Made by a program: the position numbers and the translations under genes. From positions 4,039 to 68,038 of the forward strand of contig RWJK01001263.1 in NCBI GenBank assembly GCA_004335835.1: a DNA stretch of 64,000 bases, given 5' to 3'. Origin of the DNA: Scenedesmus sp. ARA3 (Eukaryota > Chlorophyta > Chlorophyceae > Sphaeropleales > Scenedesmaceae). How positions within the stretch are numbered: the stretch's first letter is position 1; each line of letters begins with the position of its first letter. The notes under the pieces were generated by a model. The model had not been told where the DNA came from. It searched no databases and worked only from the letters and a program-made list of their open reading frames with translations. Below are positions 1-12,000 of the stretch, piece after piece.

Positions 1-123
1 CAGCAGCAGCAGCAGCAGCAGCAGCGGCAGCAGCAGCAGCGGCGGCGGCAGCAGCAGCAGCAGCTTGGTTGTGCTTGTGGTGAAGCTGGCCGGTTTCAAG
101 CAACAGGGCCCAGTGTGCAGCTT

Positions 124-154
<31 letters not shown>
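1..154. repeat. CAG/CTG-rich low-complexity tracts
   Basis: Two CAG-rich tracts (1-62 and about 118-153) lie at the left edge. Read on the minus strand in the frame of the Cys-rich gene, the second tract would encode a run of cysteines and the first a Leu/Pro-rich stretch, open to the edge of the window. Whether they are translated cannot be decided here, because the next splice site may lie outside. Confidence 0.8.
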
Positions 155-2499
155 GTTCCAGCAGCAGTCCTGCTCATCCTGATGGGGGCTGTGCAAGTAC
201 CAGTGGGAATGGCAGCGGCATAACGAGCGCTACATGTTCTGCAAGCCTGTCGCGCCTTTGCAAACCACCTTCACGCTTCCATAGCTTTGCGCGCGACTAG
301 CTGTAGTACAGCCACTGCTGCTGTTGCTGCTGCTGCTGCTGGCTGCTGCTGCTGCTGCTCTGTGGTGTCACTTACGTAGCGTTACAAGCCAGGCCCCTCC
401 AGGACCATCCAGTGGTGCCTGTGGCATTGCAAGGAGCGCATTGGGAGGCACCAGCCTCAACTGTGATGCCGCCAGGCTTGATGTCCCTGACACCAAAGAA
501 GAGACCGTACATGGGCCGGCATGGCGCACAGAACCAGTTGAGCTGCTCCCCAGCCGGCAGAGGTGGGTTGCCACCTGTGAAGGGGTTGGAGCTGGTTCCA
601 GCAGGGCTGCAGCACAGGGGCATCAAGAAACGTGTTGCAACAGCACGCAGCACGAGTCAACACGTGTGTGAAATTAATACGCTTCTGCCAGCAGGGCTGC
701 CGCACAGGATACCAAATCAGATGTTGCAACAGCACACACCACATGTCAACACGTGTGTGTATAACTTTGAGCTGGTTCTAGCAGGGCTGCAGGGCAGGAT
801 AGCAAAAGCCGTGCAACAGCACACAGCACAAGTCACCACGTGTGTGAATTACTTGGAGCTGGTGCCAGCAGGGCTGCCGTGCACAGATACAAAAACAAGG
901 TGTTGCAACAGCACACACCACCCGTCAACACGACTCGTGCACTCAGTGTTTATTGTTTTCAGCTGGTGCAAGCTGGGCTGCAGGGCAGGATAGAACAACA
1001 GATGCCACAACAGCACACGACACATTTCAGCAAGTCTATGAAGGGGTTGGAGCTGGTCCCATCAGGGCTGCAGCACAGGATAGCAAGCCATTCGCTGCAG
1101 CGGCAGACAGCACACAACACATGCCACACTGTGTCAAGTGGTTGGAGCTGGTGCCAGCAGCGCTGCAGCACAAAGCAGAACACGACCAAACAATGTTTGT
1201 GCACCTGCATGCAAGCCGTTTGAGTCCGCCTGCCAGGATCTGCTGCAGTTGTTTGCACCCACCACTTCTCGCATGTTGTCATGTTGTTGCTTGCGTAGGT
1301 GCCCGGCCCACACAGCACGCATGCCCCATCCTTGTCGAGCCCAAAGCCAGGTACGTTGGCACAGGCTGTGCAGTTGGCACCGTTGGCGGATGCTTGACCA
1401 AATGGGCTGCGGAATGGCAAAGCAAGGGCAGCAGCAGACAGCAGCTCAGGCCTTGATCATGACACATTGTCAATAAGTCAGATAATGTTATAATGTTATT
1501 GACACAGTGATCATCAGCGTGACCTGCTGACGGCCTGCTCACCATGTGAGGTTGCATGAGAGACTGCCATTCACAGGAGCCATCTTGCCAATCGTGCTGT
1601 CCAGCACCTGCACCGTATACAGCTCTGTGTAATCGAACATAACTCTGTCTGCCGTGATGCAGCGGTTGCAGGTGTCCTGCCCGGGCAACGGCTGGTATGT
1701 GCCAGGGAGGCATATGTCGCAGGCGGTGCTGTTGCCAATGCTGCTGCTGCCAGGGGGGCAAATTTTGCAGGTGCCTGCTGCTGTCTGGGCATGACCCCAG
1801 GGGCAGAGTGTCTCGAAGCACTCAAACCTGGCAGCACCGCACAAAACAGTTGATGAATGTCAGTTACAGCAGTACCACTTGAAGACACATTTAGACCACC
1901 TGAAGACTAATATATACGGGCGGGGCAGCACTAGGGGGCGAAGGCACTGCCAGACACACCACGCTGCAGCACCCGCTCATTCCTTTCCCTCGTTTGAGGT
2001 GCAAGGTAGTCGCATGCAACATGGTCTGCTGGATGGCTTCCAAATGCTGTACTACAGTGCACCACACCCTGCATGCCTGGAAAAGCAGGTGCCACACACC
2101 TAAAGGTGTAACTACAAGCACACGCAACATCATCGTAGCACAGTGTGTTGGGCTCGCAGGTTTCTTTGTTTGCCTTGGAGGTCGGTGCTTTTGCACGTAC
2201 AGTGCTTTTGCACGTACAGCAACAGCTGTCACAGTTATGCAACCCAGCAGTCCCAAGCTAGCTACTGCCCCAAAGCCGTATCCGCAAGGCTGTGCTTGGC
2301 ACAGCAGCGACTGCTCCAGGGCACAACACCGCAGCCGGGTGCTGACAGCCGGCTGAAACAAGACCACAGCACCCACCCGTTGCTTCCATAGAAACAAGGC
2401 TTGCACCCATCCTCAGTAGGAGCTGTTGCGTTGGGGCTGAACGCGCCGCCAGGCGAGCAGGGCGGGGTGGGGCAGGTGAAGCCGTCCCCAGGGTGGCCT

Positions 2500-2533
<34 letters not shown>

Positions 2534-2727
2534 GGGCACACTGGCTTGACAGGCATCAGCTTGGCAGCAGCAGGATAGACACACGGGCATGGTGACTGCC
2601 AGATCAGCAACATCCGCCAGCCTTTGAACAGACACCGCCTGTTGCTACTGATGCTGACTGCAGCAGCACGCATCCACGGTGCCTTTGACATGCTGACAAG
2701 GAAGGGCTAATGCGGTCACTGCTAAGC

Positions 2728-2766
<39 letters not shown>

Positions 2767-4119
2767 ATGCAACCGCCATGATTGCCACAAGCAGCAGCAG
2801 CAGCGCACCTTCAGTGCAGTTGGCACATGTGCCGTTCACCAGGCCCTGCAGCGGCGCGCAAGGCGCAGGGTTGGGACTGGGGCTGGGTGAGGGCTTAGGG
2901 CTGGGCTTAGGGCTGGGTTTAGGGCTCGGGCTCTGGGAATTGATGCTTGTGCAGGTCTTCGCCTTGCCTCCTGGCACATTGACCATGCGGAAGCCCTTGT
3001 TGCAGGCCATGCCGCAGACCCCACCGCGGCACCTGAGAGCAAGGCAAGACACAATCTGGTTAACACAGCTGCGACCGAGTGGGCGGGTCGCTCAGCTGTT
3101 GCTCAGCAGCAGCGCAGGAGCTGTGCCGGCATTTTTAATGCTAAGCTAATTAGCTGCCACAGCACCACTGGGGCTAGGTTGCCGGACGAAGCTATGTGCA
3201 CGTACTGCAGCAGGGATAACGTGTATTTCCGTGCCAGCTGTCGGTTTATCACCAGACCTGGCTGCGCTGATGGGCCACATTCCAGTAGCCCATCGCTGGT
3301 GACGTCGTAGTCGCGTAATCTGCGCACACCTACTACAAATCAGGAGCTGCTATCGCTTGCAGCACATGCTGCAGGATGCTGTTTTGTGTCAAAGCAACAC
3401 ACTGGGTGGCACTCACGTGGGGCGGCCATTGGCGAGGGGAGCAGGGCAGGGGCTGCAGCGCTTGCCGCAGCTTCGAACGCTGCTGCTGCTGACGCATCTG
3501 GTTGGCGCTGAGCACCAGTGACGGCCAATGGCGCAGACGCCAGGGCTTGGAGCGGCTGCACCAGGACAATGGCAGCAGGTGCAGCAGGTGTGTGTTTGGC
3601 AGCAAGTGGAAGGAAGCACTAATTGGAGTGTTGCTGTGCATTCAAGTCTGTTTTTACAACCTGCAGGCTGCAGTTGAAACATGGGCAGCACAGCAGCTCC
3701 AGTGATTCTGCAAATGTGTGTTGCAACGCTCGCATTGCGCAGCACAATGTGCGGCTGCCACAACGGCGCATGCCTGTGAGCACCTGCCTAAAGCAAAGCA
3801 GCAGATCAAGCAGCAGCACTTGATGTGGTTACATATGATGCAGCTTGGACTGTCGTCACCCACCTGCTGATGACACAGCATCATCTGAGGAGTACTCCAG
3901 GTGGCGTGCATACAGCTCAGGGTGCTGCTTTTGCAGGGCTTGCAGTGCTGCAGCACGTGATTCGTAAGGCAGGCTGTCAAGGCGGCCCTCAAGGTCTTGA
4001 ATGCTTGAGAATTGCGCCGAACAGCTGTTGGCAAAAAGCAGCAGCGCTGCTGCCAGCAGCAGTGCCCCTGCAGCACCAGCAGCTCAACTCAGCACTAGTT
4101 GCAGTGATGCTGCTGCCAT
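1..4119 (-). CDS. Cysteine-rich secreted/surface protein with GCC2/GCC3-like repeats (partial)
   Basis: Seen: exons join in phase. A hydrophobic, signal-like segment (GALLLAAALLLFANSCSA) lies at about 4067-4015. It is followed by a Cys-rich exon (about 3555-3417), an exon (about 3030-2775) with a Pro-Ser-Lys repeat, and exons near 2497-2370, 2240-2100, 1825-1550, 1400-1262, 606-372 and 238 onward. Motifs such as TCEKCPAGTSSNP, CKICPPGSS and CDICLPGTY are typical of GCC2_GCC3/ephrin-receptor-like Cys repeats. Known: such modules occur in extracellular or membrane-bound proteins of algae and protists, mostly of unknown ligand. Inferred: an extracellular or cell-surface protein whose C-terminus lies beyond the left edge. 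Odd: the only nearby in-frame ATG (4119) is followed after 11 codons by TGA, so the true first exon is uncertain. Alternative: a matrix (pherophorin-like) protein, suggested by the SPKP repeat, although I see no pherophorin domain. Family is fairly sure; exon ends are less so. Confidence 0.65.
584..1180 (-). repeat. Seven degenerate ~90-bp tandem copies of an intron-exon junction
   Basis: The 10-bp core gcagggctgc or a close variant occurs at 601, 691, 781, 868, 972, 1062 and 1157. Each is embedded in a similar block that reads, on the minus strand, as an intron tail ending in ctgcag followed by CCCTGCTGGAACCAGC. The copy at 601-610 is the acceptor actually needed: joined to the donor after GAGAAGTG (about 1262), it restores a Cys codon and the motif CEKCPAGTSS. 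The six upstream copies lie in the intron. Confidence 0.85.
2186..2219 (-). repeat. Perfect 17-bp tandem duplication at an exon start
   Basis: Unit tgcttttgcacgtacag occurs twice back to back. It lies at the 5' end of the exon about 2240-2100 of the Cys-rich gene, and 17 is not a multiple of three. Either acceptor choice (before the first copy or inside it) keeps the downstream frame, so the exact exon start is ambiguous. Confidence 0.8.
2501..2531 (-). repeat. CTG tract forming a 3' splice-site region
   Basis: On the minus strand an uninterrupted CTG run ends in CTGCAG directly before the exon starting at 2497, which reads GHPGDGFTCPTPPCSPGG in the phase left by the previous exon. A second CTG run (2729-2764) lies in the same intron. 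Confidence 0.75.
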
Positions 4120-6075
4120 TGCCTAGCAACTAGTGTTTCCTGTTTATTTGTCCGTAGCGTTGGCAGCTCGTGCCCCATCCACGCCGAATCCGTGGTGACT
4201 AGCGCCCGTGTGGTTCACAATCAGCACGTGCTGGATGAGCTCTGCCACGAGTCACCTGAAATGCTTTTGGATGACATAATAAGCTGCACAAATTGCTCCA
4301 GAAAGATGCAGCCTCAAAGGGTAGCAGTGCCTCTGCCTGAATGGCGTCGGACAGACGCTGCCGTGACCACCCTAACTCTGATGAAGTACCCAAACAGCGG
4401 CACGTACAGAGTATGTGACTGCTCCTGCAATTTGCACCGTACGAATGCAGGCAGCCAGCAAGGGATGCATAACATGCCCGGGGGGACAACTGTTGTCCCT
4501 GGCATGCCGGGAGACAAAATCTCAGCTCACTGAGCTCACTGATCGAGCGGACCAAAACTCGCGGTTTTAACAGCTTTCGACAACTTTTGTACGTACTGCT
4601 ATGTGGCATGATTCATATAAACTCGATGGCCCTGCTGGTTGTTCCTGCTGTGCTTTGGAGTTCTTTCTTTTTTCTTTCTTTGCGCTGTTCACTCTGCCCA
4701 AATACGGCCACTATCTTATCAAAGCGCCAAGGTAGCCACACGACCGTGATGACACACAGGTGGTGTTGCAGCGGCAGGTGCACAAATGTGTAGCAGACTG
4801 TTGACAGCTCAAGTGCGCCACCTGTCAACGCATGTCGGTGAGAATGCCAAGCACTTGGCCTGTAGAGGGCCATGGGCCAACAGCGCATGCGCAGCAACAC
4901 AGCTCTGTGTCAAGCTCTGCCAGGCCGGGCCTGGGGCTCAGCCAGGTCAGTACCGAACTTGAATCAACAGCAGGCAGCACAGGTGGAAACAATGGCGCAT
5001 TGCTGGCCTGAGACATGTGATGATGTTGCACAGGCAGGCCTGGTCAGACCCTTGACCTAAACGTCTTGACTTGCAAATCAGCCCAGGGCTGCTATTCAGC
5101 TTGCCACACCAATAATTGTCTTGTAACCCTGCTGGCAGGCTACCAACCACAGCCCCAGAGAATGCATGCACGGCATGGCCTCCATTTTTGACCACTGCGC
5201 AGATAGCATGCACATGCCCACCGGCAGACGTGTCTGCAGTTGTCATGCCCTGCATGCCGTTGCTGGAGACAGTCACGACAAACTTGTACAGCACAAGCTG
5301 CAGCTGGCTCGTGCAATCGCCGCACCTGCTTGGTGATTCTCACACCATACATACCCCCTGTCAGGCTGCCAGCGAAATGCGCTGAACATGCTCACGAGTG
5401 ACGCCAATGACACGCCTACAAACACCTGCTGTCACAGCTTCACAGTGAAGGGCTCCTTGTGCCTGGCGGCCATGCTGAACTGGAGCACAATCAACACTGT
5501 TGCATGAAGACAGCAGCCTTGCAGCAGGTAAACTGCAGCGTAGGGTTTGGAGCCAGTAGTGCTGGCATCACACAAGCCCCTTGCTCAGGCTACACCATGC
5601 ACCCACACAGTTTTGTGACTGTTACTAACCCACAGCGGCTACACCGAATTGCAGTGTGCACAGGCCTGCCTTGCACGCTGCCCAATGCTGTATATGATCA
5701 CGCCAGACCCGTCAAGTTAACCCAGTCACTGCGGACAGCACACTCACCCAGATCTTATCCATTTTGTACTCCATGCTACCGGGTGCACATCAGAGTGCAG
5801 CACTGCCCTGCTGTCCTGCAAACACTCCTGCTGTGGAGCAGCCTGCCTGGAGCACCCCCTAAGCATTTATGAAGTGCTGCATGCAGTCCATCTGTGGGAC
5901 ACCTGTGGAAACGTCCAAACCATCTAAGCATCAAGCGATGCAGACTGTCAAAAACACATTGTCAAACACACAATATGCCTGCCTTTGAAACATAGTGGAA
6001 CACCCGGTTTGTTGTCTACCCTGCACCCAGCAGACTATGACTACTCAAGCTGCTGGTCGATCACGCCTGCCTGCC
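4120..6075. other. Intergenic stretch, no firm gene
   Basis: Open frames here are short and show no family resemblance, apart from the weak candidate listed at 5432-5774. It contains a short inverted repeat near 4490-4506 (GGGACAAC, one base, GTTGTCCC). It should hold the promoter of the Cys-rich gene and the 3' end of the kinesin transcript. Confidence 0.5.
5432..5774 (-). CDS. Candidate small membrane protein (doubtful)
   Basis: An ATG at 5774 opens MEYKMDKIW and is followed directly by a strong donor (GTGAGT). Downstream on the same strand an open segment ending in TGA at 5432 reads YLLQGCCLHATVLIVLQFSM then AARHKEPFTVKL, a hydrophobic stretch with a basic tail. A middle exon beginning after a tatacag acceptor and ending before a GTGTAG donor would connect them in phase, giving about 56 residues. 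I do not recognise the product. The donor of the middle exon is poor and the whole model could be chance. Confidence 0.2.
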
Positions 6076-9000
6076 TCACTTCCAGCGAGACCCACCCCTG
6101 CTGGTGGCTGCTCCTGATGCAGCTGCGCCACCCCGCGCGGTGGTGGCACCTGCTGCAGCAGCGGCTGCTGCTGTGCTGCTGCCGCTGCGCGAGAACACAC
6201 CACTCTGCCTCATAGACATGGTGGATGAGCCCACCTCTGTCACGCGGCTCTTGATGACGCCGCTGGTGCGGACAGTCATCGGCATGGCAGCATCAGCCCT
6301 GGCGCTGCTCCTGCAAGTGACAACAGCAGGGCCATGCGCAACGCAAAAGCAGCAGCCGGGTAAGCTGCCAAAGTATAACTTCTGTGCGGACGAAATTGCT
6401 TGCGTGCTGCTTGTATGATTCATGGCAGCAAACGATCTGTGGTGGTGCAGCAAAACATGTTAGTGCACAGGTATTGTAATGGTGTGTGCGCTGCTGTACA
6501 CGCAGTTCGCGCACACTCAAGTAACTGTTAGCACCCAAGGATGCGCAATCAACGGCGCATCGCACACACCTGCTTGATGGGATGCCGCCGTGAGATGCTG
6601 ACACGCGTGCGCTGCTGCTGCTGGCTGCTGATGTCAGCCTGCTGACCTGCTCCTTCAGGTTGGAGCACGAGCCCTCAGCTGCAAGCGACTGCCTAAAGCT
6701 CAGCCCGCCGCTGCTTGCTGCAGGTGCAGCCGCGCTGCTGCTGCTGGTGGGCCTGTAGCTGCCGTACTGGCGTGCAGACTGCAGCCGCTCCATGTGCTTC
6801 TGTGATGATTGCGACTCCCGGGGTGGCAGGTAGCCTGTTGTGCTGACCTTGCGGCCGCTGCGTGGAGTTGCGCGTGGTGTGGCGCGCGGCGTTGGCTCCA
6901 CACTGCTGCTGTAGTCGTAGCCAAAATGGCTGCTTGACTCAGCCTGCATGAAGCGCGACGACTGCAAAGCAGGGACAGTAGCAGGCAGGGCAAGCAGCCG
7001 GTCAGAGATTGAGGCTGTTTCATACACTTAGACAATGAGCATGATGTCAAGCAGCACCCAGCTGGCTGGCTCTGCATACGCAGTCCAGCATTGCAGGCAA
7101 TGTTCCCAAGGTAAAGGCGCAAGCAGCGGAACTGCCCAAGCACGTGCGTGTGCAACCATATGGTGTAGCAAGCACGTTACGTCGCTGCTCACCGGCAGTG
7201 GTGTGCACTCGTCCTGGTCCCGCAGTGGGCTCTTGTCCACTCGGCTGAGCCCAGCACCCGCAGCAGCAGCTGGGCTGTCTGTGCCCTCCTCTTCTTGTGC
7301 AAACACAGCGGTGCTGCTGGGCTCGTCAGCCACCCCACCGCTGCTGACTTCTCGGGCGGCCCCGCTGCTGCTGGCCTCCCTAGACCTTGCAGCTGCAGAC
7401 TCGCCAGCATCAGCTGCTTCCTCTGCTGCTGCTGCTGCCGCCGCCTCTCGCTCCGCCTTGGCAAATGCCTCTGCCTCTGCTGCCTGCTGTGCCAGCATCT
7501 GCTGAATCGGCAGCTGCAGCCGCGTGCGCTGCTTGGCTGCTGCTGCTGCTGCAGGCGCATGCACTGTTGCTGGTGAGCCGCCTGCACCAGACCGCGCCTC
7601 CTCCAGCAGCCGGCGCAGCTGCTCATTCTCCTGGTCCCGCTGCAGCAGCTCCCGCGCATGCTGCTGGTCCCGCTGGTGCAGCGCTGCCTGCAGCTGTTGC
7701 AGCTGCTGCTCCTTGGACTCCATGGTCCGCTGGTGCTTGAGCACCTCCTCGTGCGCCTCAAACACCTTGCCGCTCACTACGTTCTTCTTGGCCTGCGGCA
7801 GCACAGGAGCAGGCGCGCAGGCACAATTGACACATGATATAAGGCGGCGTGCCTGTTTCGCAGCTGTTGCAGCCTTTTCACAGGCTCGTACAGCACACAG
7901 CAAAGCTGCATGCAGCACATGTGCACCCTGGCCCCAATTCTTGCAGTGAAGCAGGGCTGCCTTGCGTGCCTCGCACACTGCCGTCGATTAAAGTAGTAAG
8001 CACCTAACAACAGCCCATGTAACTCCTGTCACTACGCAACTTGGGACAACTGCAGCTGCACTGCAAAGCACCACATTGCTGCTGGCCGCCCACCTGGCCC
8101 AGAGTGATCTCTGACACGCGCGCCGCAAACTTGAGCGTGCTGACGCTCTCTCCGTGCATGTTGGCCTCCGGCGACACGTGCATGAACATCATGACCTTGG
8201 CCTGGCCCTGCAGCGAGTCCTGCAGCAGCTGCGTGAGCTTGCTGTTGCGGTAGGGGATGTGGCGGTCCTTGGAGGCCAGTGCTGCCATCACGTCTCCCAG
8301 GGCGCTGAGGCTCTTGTTGATGTGCTGCGCCTCCACTAGGCGGTCACCTGCAGCACAGCACATGCGCCAGGATGGCAAGAAAGAAAGTAAGTAGCAGGCG
8401 CTTGGCATGAAGCATTGCTCCTGGTTGTGCAGTAGTTGAAACGGCCAGCCGACCACTATAACAGACACAAGCAGCTTGCTTCCACACATTCACAGAGCGC
8501 ACACCTTTCACGTCAAACAGGCAGCGGCATGCGCAGAGCCAGCCCCAGTTGTAAGCAGCGGCTCACCTGATGCCTCCGACTTGCTGACGCGCTCGCTGCC
8601 TGCCAGGTCGATGAGGTGCAGGCAGCCGTGGCTGCGTGCACGCGTGAGCTTGTGCACGCCGTCCACAATCACGGTCAGGATCTGGTGGCTGCGGCTGCTG
8701 CGGTCGTTCATCTTGGTCTCGCTGGTGGCGCGCTGGCTGGCTCCCTTGCTCATCAGCGCAGCAACATCATCAGCACCACACACGTCCACCTACAGCAGCA
8801 ACGGCACCATACAGGAACATAATGAGACTGTGCACGCCAAGCATGAGGGTCTTTGCGTGCAGTGGCATGGGGCAAGCCGCTGCACAGGACAGTACATGAG
8901 ATACATGCGCACACCACAGTATTGCTCGTTTGTGTAGCTTCGGCCAAGCAGCCAGCATGGGACATGTGTGCTCACCTGCGTAGCGCCAGGCACGTTGCAG

Positions 9001-12000
9001 CCGCTGGCCTGTGTTGCCAAGATGTCCAGGCGTGCGTTGGCATGTGATCGGCCGTCAGCCAGCAGGTCCCTCAGGTTCTCGTTGTAGATCTCCAGCATCT
9101 GTACCCGGAAGGTGTACTCGTACTGCAGGCGACAGCGGCAGGTCACGGGTCAGTACTGCAAGTGTTTGCTGACCGCTATGTGCTCTTTGAATGCAAGTGG
9201 CTGCGCAGACAAGGCTTGCAGGCAGCTGCTGCGTCAGGAAAGCAGCCATGCACTGGTCCAGAATCCTTCACCGCAAAGCATACGTCTTCTTTTGGTCCAA
9301 ATTAGAGCATATGTCAGCTGCTGGCGCGGAGCATCCCCAAGCTATGCCAGGTTCGAAGTCCTGCGTGCATGAACAAGCTGCCAGCTCACCTCATCTTCGC
9401 GCCCGTCCCTGATTGAGAACAGGTCGTCCAGCGCCCTGTAGTTGATGCCGCGCCCCTCGGTGTGTATGGTGTCTGTGCCAGACATCGTGTGCGTCTTGCC
9501 GCTGCCAGTCTGGCCATATGCGAAAATGCACACGTTGTAGCCTGCAACAGTGCGGCAGCAGACAGCAGCATTAGCATTCAGCGCCCATCAACAGATGGTG
9601 AGAAGCCCAATGCTTAGCACGTATGCTTTGCAATGCTTGCAGGATGGTTGCAGCAGACACAACAAGCTGCAAGCTGCTGTATGTAGTGCTCTGCTGTGTT
9701 TGCATCCATATAGGCCTTCGCCCAGCCACCTACCATCCAGCACAGAGCGGATGAGTGGCTGCGTGTCCTCGTACACCTGCTGCTGGGACATATGCTGGTC
9801 AAAGATGCGGTCAACCTTGAACACACGCCGCGAGCCGTGCTGTGCATCATAGATCGCCAGGTCACCGTCCATGCCCACATCAACACAGTTGGGGCTCATG
9901 TCGCCTGTAGCGCCAGCAGGGCGGATCCTGCAAGCACACGCATACAGTTGTTGAGCGAAAAGGCGAAGACACCAGGCATGCAAGTTCTGTTGCTAATGGG
10001 TCTGCAAAGCCGCCAGCCTGGTGCTGGTGCTGCTGAAAAGCCGCCGTACAGTGCAACACTGCCCATGTTGCATCGCTGCAAACCCGGGTTACCCTGCCTG
10101 CAGCTTGCTGACCTGCAGAACACCCTGATGTTGCCGCGCAGGTCCTGCACTGTGTTGTACAGCGTCCTGTTCTCCTCCACCACGCGCTTGTAGCGGTCCT
10201 CCAGGTCCCTCAGCCCATCCAGCTCCTCACGCATCCGCAGCGTGTCAACCTGAGCACACAGAGGTTGCAGCAACAGTACAACATTATCAGCGCAGAGCAG
10301 TGCTTGCCTGGTCAATGAGTGCTGGTGAGGAACCTGCCAGGCAAGAGCTGAACCAGCTGCGGGGCAAGGTCAGGTGAGACTGCTGCAAGGGCGATGCCAT
10401 GCTCATGTGAGAATGCCACAGTGCAACCTGCAGCCTTGCCCCAGCAGTAGAACACATGCTGCACCAACACCAGGGTCTGGCGCACACGCACCTGCAGCCG
10501 CAGCAGCTCCTCGTGCTCTTTCCTGCCAGCAGAGTCCAGCATGGTGTGTGCTGAGACCAGCTCAGCCTCCTTGGCCTGCAGCGCTGCATGTGCCTGCTCC
10601 AGCTGCTCCTGCAGCTGCTGCACCTTGGCCTCCGCAGCGCCTGCAGCTGCACGCTCCACTTCTGCTTGCTGTGAATCAGCAGCATCCCTCAGCTGCGCCA
10701 CCTCCTCCTGCAAGTATGGCCAGACATGCAGCAGCGGAAACAGCAGCTAAGCTGTTCAACCATCTGAGCAGGTCAGCAGATGATGCAAAGAAAGCGCTGT
10801 TGCTGGCGCAACGCACCAAAGGTCAAGAAATGGCTTTTTCCGTGGAAACACCACTGGCAAGCTGCTGCAACACACACATTTCTCCATCCAGTCTATATGC
10901 AGCTGCATCTGATGTTCAGGTAGCAGCTGCCAGTTGCTAGCACCAAATGAGGCATGCATGGCAGATGCCACTGTGTGCACATGCTGTTGATGGTGCCCCA
11001 GCACAGCGCGCCAGCCACTGTCCTTACCTGCAGCCGCTCCACCTCCTTCTCTGCCTTGGCCTTTGCTTCGCTGATGGCACTCAGCTGGTGGTCCTTGAGC
11101 AGCAGCCGCTTCTCATACTCCTCCGTCAAGTGCCCCAGCACACCCTCCAGCACCGGGCCCAGCGCCTTCATGGCAGAGTCTGGGCCTGCAGGACTGCCGT
11201 AGCGGCTGCCGCCAGCCTGCTCGCCAGGGAACATGCGCTCCTTCAGCATGTTGGTGCACTGCTGCATGAGCTTGGTCACGCCTGCGGCCGCCTGCACAGA
11301 CTTGTGCGTTGCCGCAGAGATGGAGTTGCTGTACATGTTGCTGCTGCTGCGCACTGCCACGAGGCTGCCGCTGTGTGCGTGCTGATGCCCGTGCGCACCG
11401 CCATGGCTGAGGCTGCTGTGTGCAGCCATCAGAGGGCTTGATGCCACAAGCGCCCCCGGAGGCACACCATCGCCATGCCCGGGCGATGCGCGCTGCATGT
11501 GGTGCTGCTGCATGCCGCTGCCAGGCTGGAGGTAGCCGTAGCTGCCTGGCGGCTGAGGGCTGACAAGCGCAGGGTGCATTGAGGGACCAGCCTGCGTGGG
11601 CGTCATGTATGAAGACACTGGCAGTCCGGGGCTCATGGCACCTGGCGCAAGCGCCATGTGCACAGGCTGCGGCGGCTGTGGGCTGATGTACTGCTGCTGT
11701 GTGTACTGCTGCTGCATGTGCATCGCGCCACTTGAGCTGTTGCCTGCGCTGCGCGGAGCTGGTGGCGTCATTGGCATCTGCTCGAACTGCAGGTTGGCAA
11801 CTGGCAGCATCTGCTGCTGCTGTGGATGCTGCGCGCTGCATGCAGCCCTGATGTACAGGATGCAGTTGGCAACCTGGGGCCGCTCCTCTGCGTGCTCAAC
11901 GCTGCCCACATCTGCCACGCTGAACCTGCAGTCTAGCGGCAAGCCCTGCAGCTGCTGCTCCACTGCGCTGAAGAACTCAGCCAGGTTGTGCGCCATCTGC

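Noticed and set aside
584..1180. CRISPR-like array
   Set aside because: The repeats are degenerate, the 'spacers' are also similar, and the array duplicates an adjacent intron-exon boundary in a eukaryotic gene.
2875..2935. Telomere-like TTTAGGG/TTAGGG units
   Set aside because: They are part of a coding Pro-Ser-Pro-Lys repeat on the minus strand, irregular in sequence and inside an exon, not an interstitial telomere array.
4490..4506. Short inverted repeat GGGACAAC/GTTGTCCC
   Set aside because: Only 8-bp arms in a long window; expected by chance and without context.
4192..4533. Plus-strand frame of 113 residues
   Set aside because: No recognisable domain or splice partner; treated as chance.
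7028..7978. Single long open frame read as an uninterrupted protein
   Set aside because: It includes the kinesin tail exon (about 7798-7190) but runs through introns on both sides; only the exon part is coding.
11113..11841. Minus-strand frame of 242 residues over the kinesin linker
   Set aside because: It is the shifted-frame shadow of the exon 12046-11029; the chosen frame holds the CH domain and coiled coil and splices in phase.
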